The position numbers and the translations under genes were made by a program. A stretch of DNA of 64,000 bases from Nectonema munidae (Eukaryota; Nematomorpha; Nectonematoida; Nectonematidae), in NCBI GenBank assembly GCA_030549495.1, contig JAUIRK010001029.1:124001-188000 (forward strand), in the 5' to 3' direction. Under the pieces are notes generated by a model, which made no database searches, was not told where the DNA came from, and worked only from the letters and a program-made list of their open reading frames with translations. The stretch's first letter is position 1. Each line of letters opens with the position of its first letter. Shown piece after piece: positions 23,207 through 33,755 of the stretch.

Positions 23207-24240
23207 ATTGAGTTTTTTATTATAATTTGAAAGTAGTTTATTTTTCAATCAATTCTTTATATTTTTAGAACTGACAATTTTTTTACAAAAAAGAAACTTT
23301 TATATGAAGTCAAAATAAATGATTTTAAAGTTAAAATAGATTCCCCTAGACAAGTTCTCAACTTTTTTTTAAAAGGGCCAAATTAAGATCCAATATTGCA
23401 CTAAATGGCCGCACCAAAAGGACAAAATCGATTTATATAAAGAAGCGTTTTTTAAATTTACTCTTTAAAAAAAATTTTTAAGTTACAAACGTTTTGTACA
23501 TCGGCGAGTACATACTAACATGTGTCAAGGTAGATATAGAACAGTATATACCGATTAATTTGGTCTTTAGTCGATAGACGAATATCAACTAATACAACCT
23601 TTTAGATCCGAGGTACAACCCTTCATTCAGAAAATTAGTTTACATTAATTAGACTATACATTGGCATGCTCAAAAAGGGAGGATGGGTGATTGCACCTTG
23701 ATTAAATCAGCGACTACCATAGTCACAGGGTGTGTAGTCAAAAAATAAGAACAGAATATCATACTAAAATACAATCTATGTCCAGTACAGATAATAATAG
23801 ATCAATACATTTGCGAAATTCTGACTGTTTAAATATGATGTTGCTAGCCCATTATTTCCTGCAACTTTGCTATGTGGGCCGCAAAACAGGAGTTTAACAA
23901 TCGCATACAGCCCTCAGGACCGCAGTTGAGGACTACTGCCCTAGACTCATGAGGTTAAAACTATTTTCAGATTTATATGAAATTTTTTTTATTATTTAAT
24001 CATTAATAGAACATTTGTATTTTTGTTTATTAGTTAAAACGTCTAAACAAACTTTTGATTATGTTATTCTATATGAATATCAATTTCTTGTGTCCTCCTT
24101 GAATGAAGTCGAGTATTATTTGTATTTTTAGCTTGCATCACTCACTAACTAATCCATTTCTCTCTTTTTTACTTTTCTGCGTTTACAAAAGTTGTATAAG
24201 ATTTTATATAAAAAAAGCTATGAAAAATCTTTAACAGGAT
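23207..24240. other. Non-coding; one hAT-like end
   Basis: No exon is supported. GACCGCAGTTGAGGACTACT at 23919 is a hAT-style terminus (inverted: CAGTAGTCCTCAACTGCGG), probably an old fragment. The stretch may be intron of the gene whose terminal exon begins at 24241. Confidence 0.4.
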
Positions 24241-24351
24241 TCGCGTTCCGTAAATCACATCACCAAGAAGTTTTCGCCCAAGCGCGTGATTTGCCCCCAC
24301 AGACGTTGTAAGAATACTGGCAAATATGGTGCCGCCAAGATGTCTAAGTGA
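24241..24351 (+). CDS. Terminal exon, basic C4/His-containing protein
   Basis: An acceptor (AAAATCTTTAACAG, ending about 24238) leads into an open frame of about 36 codons ending TGA at 24349-24351. It reads SVNHITKKFSPKRVICPHRR then CKNTGKYGAAKMSK. The piece is Lys/Arg-rich with a CPHRRC motif, and its codon use is GC-balanced, unlike the flanking DNA. I cannot name the protein. Its end overlaps the last codons of ALG13 on the other strand by 8 bases, which gives a tail-to-tail pair. Earlier exons were not found. It could also be a stray exon copy. Confidence 0.4.
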   Translation, partial: SRSVNHITKKFSPKRVICPHRRCKNTGKYGAAKMSK

Positions 24352-25528
24352 TTTCTAAGAAGTTGTTGAGGTATTGGCCAAATAAAACGGGATTTCCTGG
24401 CTCATACTTCTTTCTCTCTCTCGATTGATTGCAGACATTCACGATTTCGCTGTGAAGAGACTCACACGTGCAGAAGCTCAAATACTTCTCTTTGTGAAGC
24501 TGATAGGCGAGCTCCAGTTGGTGATTCTCCATCAAGGTTTCATTCACCACCACCAAAAGCGCCTTATTCACTTCTAGAGATTCCATTATACTTCCAGCAC
24601 CTTTCAAAAAGTTAAACAATATTCAATCATATCATAACGTCATCCCATCTATTTTGAAATCAATATTTCTCTTTTCCAAATGTCAAGATTACTTATCCCT
24701 AAAGATTTAAAATGTTTTTCAGAGTTCTGCCTAGAATAATTTTAAGCTCGTTGATCATTTAAAGCGTATCGCTAACATCAAGGATGTTTTTGTTGTCAAT
24801 ATGACGTATAAATGTTGGAATTTGGATACCAATTCAATGATATTCCTAAGTAAGACTCTAGAAAATATTTTCAGCTGCTAATTTATCGTTATTTATTCGA
24901 ATCAAATTCTATTGAAATTATACAAAGATACATAACCCTAAATATCTAACTAACAAATTAACTACTTATCTCCTAACTGGCCAACAAACTAAATGAGGAA
25001 CTGCTTAATAATTAACTATAAAATAATGGCATTTTTGAATACGGAATTTTAAACAACTTACAACATGTAATTAACCCATTTAGTTCCAATGCTCGCAAAG
25101 GTAACGTAGACGAACTCTTGTTGTGAATAGGATTAAATAAAGATTATTGAAATCGTCTGCGCTCCCTTTGCGAACATTGGAACTAAATGGGTTATAAATG
25201 TTGAAAAATATATCGATTTATAGTCCTAAAGATACGTTAATACCAAAATCAAAGAAACAAAAGACTAACCTGCGTGACTGATGATAAACGAAGCGCTCTT
25301 CATATCGGATGTAAGATCCTCTTTGAAGCGATACCAATTACACGTAAAGTTGTTTGGATAAGAGCAGGTAGGAAAGTATTCGCCATTTCCGATTTGAAGA
25401 GTGAGCGAGTCAAAGCCCAGACTCGAGAGCAACCGCTGCACCACTTCTGAGGAAACCGCCTTTATCAATTCGTCAAATTTCGTCGTGCCCACAGTTACAA
25501 AGACATTTTTCTTACCACAAGAGTACAT
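24344..25528 (-). CDS. ALG13: ALG13, UDP-GlcNAc transferase catalytic subunit
   Basis: Partner of the membrane protein ALG14. Together they add the second N-acetylglucosamine to dolichol-PP-GlcNAc on the cytosolic ER face, an early step of N-glycosylation. Two exons: 25528-25270 and 24600-24344. The donor is CACGCAG|GTTAGT, the acceptor GAAAG|GTGCTGG, phase 1, with the intron splitting Gly87. The product is 171 residues, close to the short animal form of about 165. Family landmarks: NVFVTVGTTKFDELI (8-22), LQIGNG, SHAGAGS across the splice (84-90), VVVNETLMENHQLELAYQLH (103-122), and the FCTC and PGNP motifs near the end. A TAA directly upstream in frame supports the ATG at 25528. No OTU or Tudor extension is present. 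All key motifs look intact. Confidence 0.93.
24601..25269 (-). other. ALG13 intron
   Basis: 669 bases with GT...AG borders on the minus strand. It contains a 125-bp TTAA-type MITE at 25071-25195; the remainder is AT-rich and featureless. Confidence 0.85.
25071..25195. mobile_element. piggyBac-type MITE within ALG13 intron
   Basis: TTAA then CCCATTTAGTTCCAATGCTC on the left. Inverted on the right, AACCCATTTAGTTCCAATGT with TCGCAAAGG. The ends are near-perfect for about 28 bases. The right target reads TTAT instead of TTAA. TTAA targeting and a CCC start are hallmarks of piggyBac-derived MITEs. A truncated relative lies at 28767. Confidence 0.8.
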
Positions 25529-27670
25529 ACCTTAAATCCATTAGAATATGGGTTAGAGCAGCCATTTTCATACTGGAGGGTGCAAATAGTTCAGCGAAAT
25601 TTTAATTTCACAAAAATACTTCAAATCATCATTTTTTTATTTTTATTTAAAATTATAAGATATAGAGGAACTAAAAATATCTCCGCGCAAAAAGCCTAGC
25701 ATATCGTTTAGGTTATTAATTGCTTATTATCACTAACGCCTTTATCATAAGAACAATTTCATCTTTAAAAACATTTTAGAAATTATTTGGAACTAATATA
25801 AAAGATCGCAAATTTTTAACAATTTAATCAATAAAAAAATTCGCCTCCAAATATTCCAACCGTGCGCCGCTTCGTGTATCAAACTAAGTTTAAAAGTAAG
25901 AATACTTTTAAACGGTTAGCGCCGCCAACTTCTTTTTGTGGACAAAAGGGTTGAATATTCTCAAATATTTTAAAATTTGAAAAAAATAAACCTTTGAATA
26001 AAAAATATTTTAATAAGGCAGTTTAATTACTCATTAATGTGCCTTTCAAATTCATAAAATCAAAACGATTTGATTTTTTTTTTAATTTAACATAAATAAA
26101 AATCCAATTCATATATACAAAGTTTTTTTTATTTAAAAATGATATTTTCTTCTACACATTATCTTCATAACTAGTGCTTTAAGAAAATTTGTTTGATAAA
26201 GTCATTTCGTCATGATATAAGTCAAAACTCCAGAATTTTAAAGATTAAGCGTCTGCTTTCCTTTTCAATTCCATTTTATATAATTAAATGGGACGATTTT
26301 CATTTATTGAGACAGTGAGACTGGTGCTTATCTACTGTTTAGCTAGAAGTATTCACTAATGGAGGTATTACAGTGCTTTTGAAGTAGGCTTTCTGCAACT
26401 GCTTATACGGGCAGTAGAAGAAATCGGCTGTCACAACTCCTGAGTATATAAGTTAGTAGAGAGAATAAAATACAAACTACCCAATGGGTGTGCCTGCACA
26501 GTACGCCCAGTTCACCCATACTTTTTGATTTAAACGATTTTGGCTATGAATAAGTCATTTTTGCCATTTAAAACAGAATACGCTCCAAAAAGTTTTAAAA
26601 CGCTCTAAAATTATAACGAAGCACATTGGGTTGGAACTAGGAAAAAAAGAATAGTTTATTTATTTTGAGATATAAAAAAAAGGAGCCACACTTTAAGAAT
26701 TCAAATATTAGATTTCTATATTTATGTATTATATTAGTTGAAGATTAGATTAATTAATTCAAGATCAATTTGATTACATTGAAAAAAAAATTGGCAAAAA
26801 CTTGATAACGCTTTCTCTATTGCGCAAATAGGCAAGAAAGGTCTTGACTTGATCGTTCACAAAAACAACACGCAAAGCAATTAATCTATAACACGCAAAA
26901 AAGTTATCTTAACCACTTTTTGTGTTAATTCAGAAATTACTAAAAGTAACAGAAAGCAATTTTGAAAAGATTTTTCAAATAATGCATGCACAAATGATGC
27001 TTTCACCATTTGTATAGAAGAACCCGATTTAGCTTTCAATTAAGAGCTGTAGTTCCAAAAATAAAGGGTACAAATGGGTCCATTACAGGAAACTATTAAC
27101 ATTGCCAATTGTAAGTCAACGGTTTTTTTATTTGTCGGTATCGCATACAATGATAGAATAATCCTTCATAGTTGAACAGATGAAAGGAATGTTAAGATGA
27201 GAAATTAAAATGAGAAAAAAATTAATACAATCAAGCACGCTTTTTGAAAAAAAAATTTTGAGTTCGTCAAAAACTTTGTGAAAACTTTGAAAACGATTCA
27301 ATTGGTGTAGAAATTACTCGATCAGATTGCATAAATTGGTTTGGATTAGATAAAATAAATATGGGACTGGCTCTCAATAAACAAATTGCATTTTATTATG
27401 ATTTTGAAGTTGCTTTATTTTTTACATTTAAACTTCAAAAATTCATTTAAATTAAACGAAATTATTTGATAATGAAAAAAAATTTGCCCTCAAGTTGAAA
27501 AAACAGTTTTTTTTATGCATTTATATTCAGTTTCTTATATAAATTGTTTTTTCATATGTAATAATGGAAGAAAGGAACATTTTTGTGGATTAAAATCATT
27601 TGAAATTAGAAAGAATGTTGGAAAAACCCTTGGAGTCAACGATTTTGATAGACAGCATAAGTAAAAATCG
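25529..27670. other. AT-rich DNA upstream of ALG13
   Basis: The ALG13 promoter must lie at the left of this stretch, but no TATA box or initiator can be singled out. The rest has no supported gene, repeat end or RNA gene. Confidence 0.5.
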
Positions 27671-28760
27671 TTTAATTTTAATTCCTCTGCAGCGATTTTG
27701 TGATTCCGACTTTTATATCCCGCTTATGATTTAGCATAAAAAGAGTAAAAATTGATAGAGAGTAACTATCTACTTTACAAGTTATGGCGCAGTAATTGAG
27801 GAGTAGGAATAGAAGAAAAGTGGGGAACGACGAGGACACGAAAGTTAGAAGAGGAAGGTTGTTTGCATTCTTAAAGAGCTTGTGAACAAAAGTTGGCTGC
27901 ACTCATCACTCACGCCAAAGGAGAAACGTATCACTTCACACACACCCCCCTCCTTTCGCATATGATTGACACAATAACTGTTTAGCATTGAAAACGCTTC
28001 GACAATGATAGCTCTTTCTTTCTCTTTCCACCATAGGAGGAGGATATAGGTAGGCTGTACTTGTTTGAGCAGCATAGGATTAGATCAGTGTTATCAACAG
28101 CTCTATAGCATTCTCTTTGTGCGCTTCTGCATTTTTATAGGCTTGTGTGCATGCTGTTCGTTTTATGCAGAATGCGTGCGTCTTCTACGTGCGTTTCAAT
28201 GCTCTTCTCTTCGCAGGTGTACACGTAGATAGCTTCGTAACAAAATCGGGTTAAACTGAGCTTGACCGATCTGATAAAATTGCACTTAATTTGAAAAAGA
28301 GTAACAAATTGTTTATATTCCACTAATTTTCACCTACTAATTTAAAAATTTGGGGGCGCCTTTTTTTTAATTTTTAAATTTTATTTTCAAAGAATTTGTG
28401 TGTGAAACTCAACCATAAAACAAGTAAAGTGATATGGAAAGTCTACTCAGGAGCTAAACAAGTTTTTAACGATATAAAATTATTGGTCGAGCGAAAGGCT
28501 TTTTAATTGTAAATTATATTTTCAACAACGCCTACATTTAAATGTAGGAAACGTTTTGATTTGTTCTTTATGTTTTCACAATTTTAATCAAATATAATTG
28601 CTAATCGAACAAGTAGTCTATTTGTTAAGAATATTTAATGTTTCAAGACAAAAGGAATCGCATCGCGTATTCCTTAAGAATCGGCATCGTACAAAACTTT
28701 TGTATGATCCCATCACTAATCTCTACAAGGCGAACTTTCATGATCCGTCCTGAGGGTGTG
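27671..28760. other. Higher-GC patch, no gene called
   Basis: 27840-28260 is richer in G/C and CG dinucleotides than its surroundings, with minus-strand frames of 62-76 codons (27845-28075, 28135-28323) that match nothing known. It might be a promoter or first-exon region, but no start, splice site or conserved motif decides this. Confidence 0.35.
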
Positions 28761-28766
28761 AACCCT

Positions 28767-28835
28767 TAACCCATTTAGTACCAAAGTTCCCAAAAGAAAG
28801 GTAGGCGAACTCTTGTTTTGAATAGAATTAACCCA
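28767..28835. mobile_element. Truncated TTAA-type MITE
   Basis: TTAACCCATTTAGTACCAAA, then GGTAGGCGAACTCTTGTTTT and GAATAGAATTAA, match the left two thirds of the element in the ALG13 intron. The right end is missing. Confidence 0.65.
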
Positions 28836-29407
28836 TTTTAATTCACGTAAAGCAAGCGATTTTAACTTCCAAAAAAAATACAAAGTGCAAAAACTATTAT
28901 AACAACTTTAAACCAGAATAATCTGACGATATATAATATAAAGCAGAAGATTTGTGTTAAAGAGCAAAATAAAGTGACCTGCTTTTTTCTTGTATATAAC
29001 AATATCATAGTAAAGTAGCCAATGTTCCATATGTAGAACATTGCATTTGTCACTTGCATGTGATGTTTTCAAATAAATCAAAAAGGTACATATACTCAAT
29101 ATAGTGATTAAAAATCAATAAAAACTGATTTGGAATAGAAATTTATTTTTTTGCTTATTGGACACTAAACGGTTAATATATTCAGACAATTTTATTTTTG
29201 TAAAGTCGACATATGTAGACTGTGGTCGATAACGGGTTAATGAAGTCTTCAAATTTACAGTGCATTTTTATCAACGACAAAAATTAATGAAAGGAAATTG
29301 TGCAGCCTGGAATGAGATATTTTTGAAAAATGAAATAATATGTGGATAAATAAAGGATTTCCGCACAATAACTTTCTTTCATATGAAAATATAGTATTTG
29401 TTAGTCT
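28836..29407. other. AT-rich DNA, nothing recognised
   Basis: The overlapping minus frames at 28862-29099 are hydrophobic by base composition only. No gene is supported. Confidence 0.5.
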
Positions 29408-29563
29408 CGTGGAAAGGGCGTGAGTAGGGTTGGCTAAATGCTGGATTCGATAACTCAATGTATTGGGTTCGATACGGCATCAAGTCTGCTTTCCTCATAG
29501 TTCGATACAAGTGGCGCGCAATTGTGTCTTTTCGATGAAAACACCCCACGGTACCTTTACCTT
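29408..29563 (+). mobile_element. tRNA-derived SINE, plus orientation
   Basis: A-box region AGGGTTGGCTAAATGCTGG, B box TTGGGTTCGATACGG, body CTGCTTTCCTCATAGTTCGA, tail CGATGAAAACACCCCACGGT then ACCTTTACC. Best-preserved tRNA-like head in the window besides the composite copies. Confidence 0.75.
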
Positions 29564-29890
29564 TATACTACAGATAAATTTATATTTTTGTTAAATACAT
29601 CATTAAATTTATAAAAAATTTTATATTCAGTAGTTATGATGTTATTTAGAGTTGACTTCAAAAATATTTTAACGGTCAATATTATCGCTAAGTACTTCTA
29701 GTGTTAAGGATAGAAGCCAAGAAGCATGTCTTGATTTAAAAACAGTGGAATAACGCGATAAATGCACATAAGTTCAGACGCAAGATAAAAGGTGATAGCT
29801 TACTTCTTTTATAAGGCTCCATTCTGCGTGCTTAGGAGGCTTTATGATCTCTGAAAAAAAAAGAAAAACTGTGCGTTAAAAGAGAACATC
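29564..29890. other. No supported gene
   Basis: AT-rich. It could be intron if the exon candidate at 29899 is real. Confidence 0.4.
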
Positions 29891-29898
29891 TTTAACAG

Positions 29899-30004
29899 TC
29901 AGAGCAAATTACAGGTCCCACCCAGGCTGTTGGGGTTTATCGCCCACTTTTCGACAAAAATATTTGTCATCCATGTGGGCAGTGATTTGGAGAAGGCATA
30001 AATA
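29899..30004 (+). CDS. Possible terminal exon with poly(A) signal
   Basis: ATCTTTAACAG (ending 29898) resembles an acceptor. After it, one frame reads QSKLQVPPRLLGFIAHFSTK then IFVIHVGSDLEKA-stop; another reads GPTQAVGVYRPLFDKN and then stops. AATAAA follows within about 10 bases. Base composition is GC-richer than the flanks. No family recognised and no upstream exon identified, so this is a weak candidate. Confidence 0.22.
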
Positions 30005-30154
30005 AAGCGTCAAAAAGAACTACTTGTTTATTATTTAAGCTTTTTTATATTGATTGTTTTATTTTTTAGGTTTATTTACGATGAATATCAATGGAAGAAA
30101 TTTAATCGCAAAAAATTAGCTGGTCAACATAAAAGCATAGAATCAGTTTGCTCA

Positions 30155-31298
30155 ACCAAGGTCACTTAATCTTTATCAGTACGTTTGTCACATTTTGTAA
30201 TATTTGAAAACTTTAATTTTTAAGTCAACAAATTTTTTTTCAATAGCCATTTGCGAATAAATATTTTGAATACTAAAAAGCAAAAATACTCTATTTGTTA
30301 AATTTTGTAAGTAATACTGTACATAATTAATTAAATCATTTTTTAAGAAAATTGTTGTTCATTATTATAATAAAAATATAATATCGAAACAAAATTTTTC
30401 ATTTGTTAAATATGTACTTGATCTATTTATGACAGCAGTCAAAATTTTATATAAAAACTTGAAAATATCAAATAAGCTATCTCATTTTTTATGCCTCTTA
30501 TTATTTTGAAATTATTCTGAGAACAGACAGTTTCGTTTTAAAATAGTGAAAATTGTTTTATCAGTTTATTATGTCTCCTTTCCCCCTTATGTTAATGATG
30601 TAGCAAATTTTTCAATTTTGAGTAAAAGATAGTTTTCATTGACCAGGAACTGATGTAACGCTTATGTCAAACTATGAACAAATTGGTATCGATGAGGGAT
30701 ATAATCCAGAGACTTCCATGCTGAGTCCAACATCTCAACCAACCTGCCATGCCACCCATAGAGTATGCTGTAGTGGATACGTTAAATTAGTTTTCAAAAA
30801 ACTTTATGCTGTAAATTTTTTTAGTTTTTGTTGAAGCTCTATAGACTTATTTTCCTTAAAAGTTATTATAAAAAGCAAATCATTGCAAAATGTTAAGTTA
30901 TTTTACTTTTTGTAGCTTGCACCAATTTAGCTTTTAAACTATTTTTGAATGATGCTGAGAAAAATTAAGTAATGCAATCTTAATTTATTGTTTGATTTTT
31001 GTTTGCACAATTTTATCTGTATTTTATACCCTATTTTGAAAGTCTAACTAACATATACTTATTCTTATACACTAAAAAGAATGAAAAAATTCTAATACCA
31101 AGTTTTTTTAACTTTAGTTCTGTTTTACATTTTTTAGGAAGAAGGAACAACTGAAAATTAATGAAAGATTTTTTTCATTCAATAAAATTTCCAATTTTTT
31201 ATTGTTAATTGATATCTTTACCCCTTTTCTACTTCATTTTCAAATTAAAAGCCTATTCGCCCCCCCCCCCCCAATAATTTATGGATTTTTTTAAACTA
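30155..31298 (+). repeat. Composite repeat, copy B, left part
   Basis: Starts at CAAGGTCACTTAATCTTTAT and runs parallel to copy A, with the SINE in the same place. Relative to copy C it lacks the hairpin region and about 400 bases near 31230. It is cut at 31298 by the Tc1-like insertion and resumes at 32877. Confidence 0.8.
30631..30761 (-). mobile_element. tRNA-derived SINE, in composite copy B
   Basis: Same position and orientation within the composite repeat as at 16613-16764. The B box is decayed (TCTGGATTATATCC) and the tail is shortened to GAAAACT. Shared position means the SINE entered before the composite repeat multiplied. Confidence 0.75.
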
Positions 31299-31306
31299 TA
31301 CCTTTT

Positions 31307-31371
31307 CAAGTTCATTATGAGAATAGTCAAGTTCATTAGGAGAATAGTCAAGTTCAAAATGAGAATAATCA
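31307..31371 (+). repeat. 21-bp iterons, left end of Tc1-like element
   Basis: CAAGTTCATTATGAGAATAG T-type units repeat three times with small changes. Probably transposase-binding repeats by analogy with IR/DR-type Tc1 elements; binding itself is inference. Confidence 0.7.
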
Positions 31372-31614
31372 TGAAAAAGTATTTTTAGGACTTAAAATAT
31401 ATTAATCAATTGAAAATTATTGTTCACTTTCTTTAACTTTCTTTAAAAAAATAAGACACTTAATTTCAGAATTTTAAATCAGAATTAGAAAAAAGGGGCA
31501 AAAAAAGGCTTTTTTAAAATATTTTTATTTGTACGAAATAAAAAACGTCTGCTTATTTTATATAGCAACTAAGTTTATAATAGTCGTCTGCCTTAAGATT
31601 TCTCATTTTTAACG

Positions 31615-32556
31615 CATGGCAAATCGAATGAATAAAAGACAAGCTGAAGAAAGAATAAAGCAGAGCTATGCCTTCACAGGTTCCTAAATCTACAGGATAT
31701 CGCTGGATTTGGATGATTGATCGGATCAAATCCTAGAATCACCTTAGAAGAATTAAGGAGTGGCCTTTTACAAAGATTCAACATCAAATTGTCCAAGGAA
31801 GGTATCCACATTCATTTAGATGCAATGCTTTATAGTTTATACCTTAAAAGAATTAGGTATGAATCAGAAAAAGGTAATCTGGCTGAAAATAAAGTGAAGA
31901 GAAAAGAGTTTGCTGAATCTCTTCTCCATTTTCAGTCTGAAAACCTTCCAATAGTTTTCATGGACGAGACAAATTTTAATATTCATATTTCTCATAGCCA
32001 GGGACGTTCATTATCTGGAACCAGATGTACAGTTATTGCTGCTTGTTCTAAAGAAGCAAACATTCATGTTATCGGTGGAATTAGTAGCATTGGAATGATC
32101 CACTATGAAATAAGACGTGGATCTTTGAAAAAAGAACAAGCAACATGGGTAAAGGAGTGCCTTAGGCAGTCAAAGTTTAAACATGGTGGTCCTGTTGTTC
32201 TTGTAATTGACAATACCCCTTGTCATTCTGGTGTCGAAGAGGTTCTTATTGAATCGAAATTCTCTGATCATAAAATTTTACGACTAGCTCATTACAGTCC
32301 TATGCTAAATCCTATTGAATCGGTGTGGTCGATGGTGAAATCTAACGTTCAAAGTATGTTGGCAGAAAATATGCCCAGAATTCTTCATGATGAAAATCAA
32401 AGTGTTTTATCAAAAGCAGAATTTCGATTGAGAGAGCTTGAAAGATTGATAGTTCATGGCCTATCTTTAGTAACTCCATCCGTTTGCTCTAACTTCGGAG
32501 ATAAAATACTGAGAGTTTTACCTAAAGTTCTTAATCTTGAAAACATGGATTATTAA
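31615..32556 (+). CDS. Tc1-like transposase, N-terminus damaged
   Basis: A catalytic frame of about 279 codons is open from 31717 to TAA at 32554-32556. DDE motifs: FMDETNFN (first Asp), VLVIDNTPCH (second), YSPMLNPIESVW (Glu), with 35 residues between second and third. A GRSLSGTRC segment follows the first, as in related IS630/Tc1 proteins. The N-terminal DNA-binding part is degraded: an ATG at 31615 reads MANRMNKRQAEERIKQSYAF and stops after 23 codons, and the frame then shifts with a TGA at 31714. The helix-turn-helix region is thus shortened, and this copy is likely inactive although the catalytic domain is complete. An alternative is an intron near 31680, which I consider less likely. 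Confidence 0.85.
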
Positions 32557-32716
32557 AATCTCACATTTCTTTTGTTGATATCATTTTTATTTTTTCATTT
32601 TATGTTCTCGTAATAAATTTACTTATTCTCGTTTTAACCTAAATTTACTTGACTATATTTTAATGGGATTTTATTTATGTATATTTTTAAATTATGAGGT
32701 TACTATTTTTGTGATT

Positions 32717-32862
32717 AACTTTACTATTCTCATTATGAACTTGAATATTCTCATAATGAACTTGATTATTCTCATTATGAACTTGAATATTCTCATAATG
32801 AACTTGATTATCTTATTTTGAACTTGACTATTCCCATAATGAACTTGATTATTCTCATAATG
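32717..32862 (-). repeat. 21-bp iterons, right end of Tc1-like element
   Basis: Seven units start at 32717, 32738, 32759, 32780, 32801, 32821 and 32842 (one is 20 bp). They alternate ATTCTCATAATG and ATTCTCATTATG. The minus frame at 32692-32877 is a translation of this array and not a gene. Confidence 0.85.
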
Positions 32863-32876
32863 AAGTTGAAAAGGCA

Positions 32877-33114
32877 TAGTGTATATGCGATATGCAAATT
32901 TAATTAAAATATTTTAGCTAGAAGTATAGTATTTAAATTTCACCAATTTTATAAAAAAATATAAAATAGTCTTATAAATTTAGGTATGCGGTGAATACAC
33001 TCTATTTTAAAGGATTGCTTGAATATTTGGTCTCACGTGGTATTTCCAGACCAGTAATTTTGAAAATTGCAAGAAAAAAATTCGTCCCCAATAATTTTGA
33101 GGATGTGCGCCCCT
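32877..33114 (+). repeat. Composite repeat, copy B, right part
   Basis: Resumes with TAGTGTATATGCGATATGCA and ends GATGTGCGCCCCTG, the shared boundary of copies B and D. Confidence 0.75.
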
Positions 33115-33755
33115 GACTTCAAACCATTTTTCAATTCCATCTCCATTCTTCTTTGTGATAACTAAAGTTTATCCACGGAACTGAGAGTAAGGACTGCAAT
33201 TGAACTTAACTTATCCAAATAATAATATACTAGGGTTGGTTTAGAGAATAATATTCACAAAATATCATCAAAAATTGATGACGAATTTTTTGAGCTCATG
33301 GGCTTCTGTATACACTCACTATAATGCTAACTGCGGTAGTTTCGGGTTGTCCTACTTTGATATACCCTTCAAAAAATGGTAAAAAAAAATTTAGCGTTTG
33401 ATGTTGTTGTTGTTGTTAGGCCTTTGATTACACTATCTGATTATCACTGTAATCAATCAGTTTATTACACAGAGAGAAAAAAATTAAATTTGCTATAATG
33501 AGCAGAGGGGGAGTATTACTACTACTACGAGTAAATACTCTCAGGGAAAAGTTCTTTTCTTAATCATTCAAATTTTATCAGTAAGTTTTGACTCACTACA
33601 TTTTATTGAAAATATATGTTTTTAAACTTTTTTTTGTTTTTAGATCTTTTTTGCTTTAACTGTTATAACATTATGGTATTGAATCTCAGTTTTAAAGATC
33701 GCTTGCCGGACAGTAAGTTGAAAGTGGCTGATAAAGATCATACCTATACAGTTTA
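33115..33755. other. Non-coding; small hairpin and GTT run
   Basis: (GTT)5 at about 33403, and a hairpin GAGTATTACTACTACTACGA then GTAAATACTC near 33511-33541. No gene is supported. Confidence 0.45.

Larger units (their letters stand above)
31299..32876 (+). mobile_element. Tc1-like (IS630/Tc1/mariner) element, DD35E
   Basis: 1578 bp between TA duplications (31297-31298 and 32877-32878). Ends: TACCTTTTCAAGTTCATTAT on the left and, inverted, TGCCTTTTCAACTTCATTAT on the right. Just inside are head-to-tail 21-bp units (AACTTGATTATTCTCATAAT plus G): about three on the left, about seven on the right (32717-32862), in inverted orientation. It carries one transposase gene. The pre-insertion sequence AAACTAGTGTATA is visible in copies C and D of the composite repeat. 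Confidence 0.9.

Noticed and set aside
27678-28323. Minus-strand frames in a GC-richer patch, possible first exons
   Set aside because: No family match, no clear donor or start context; kept only as an unexplained patch.
31307-32862. 21-bp direct repeats as a possible CRISPR array
   Set aside because: Units are contiguous with no unique spacers, inverted at the two ends of a transposon, and the DNA is animal.
32692-32877. Minus-strand frame encoding repeats of FIMRI-type residues, looks like a repeat protein
   Set aside because: It is a translation of the 21-bp iterons at the end of the Tc1-like element.
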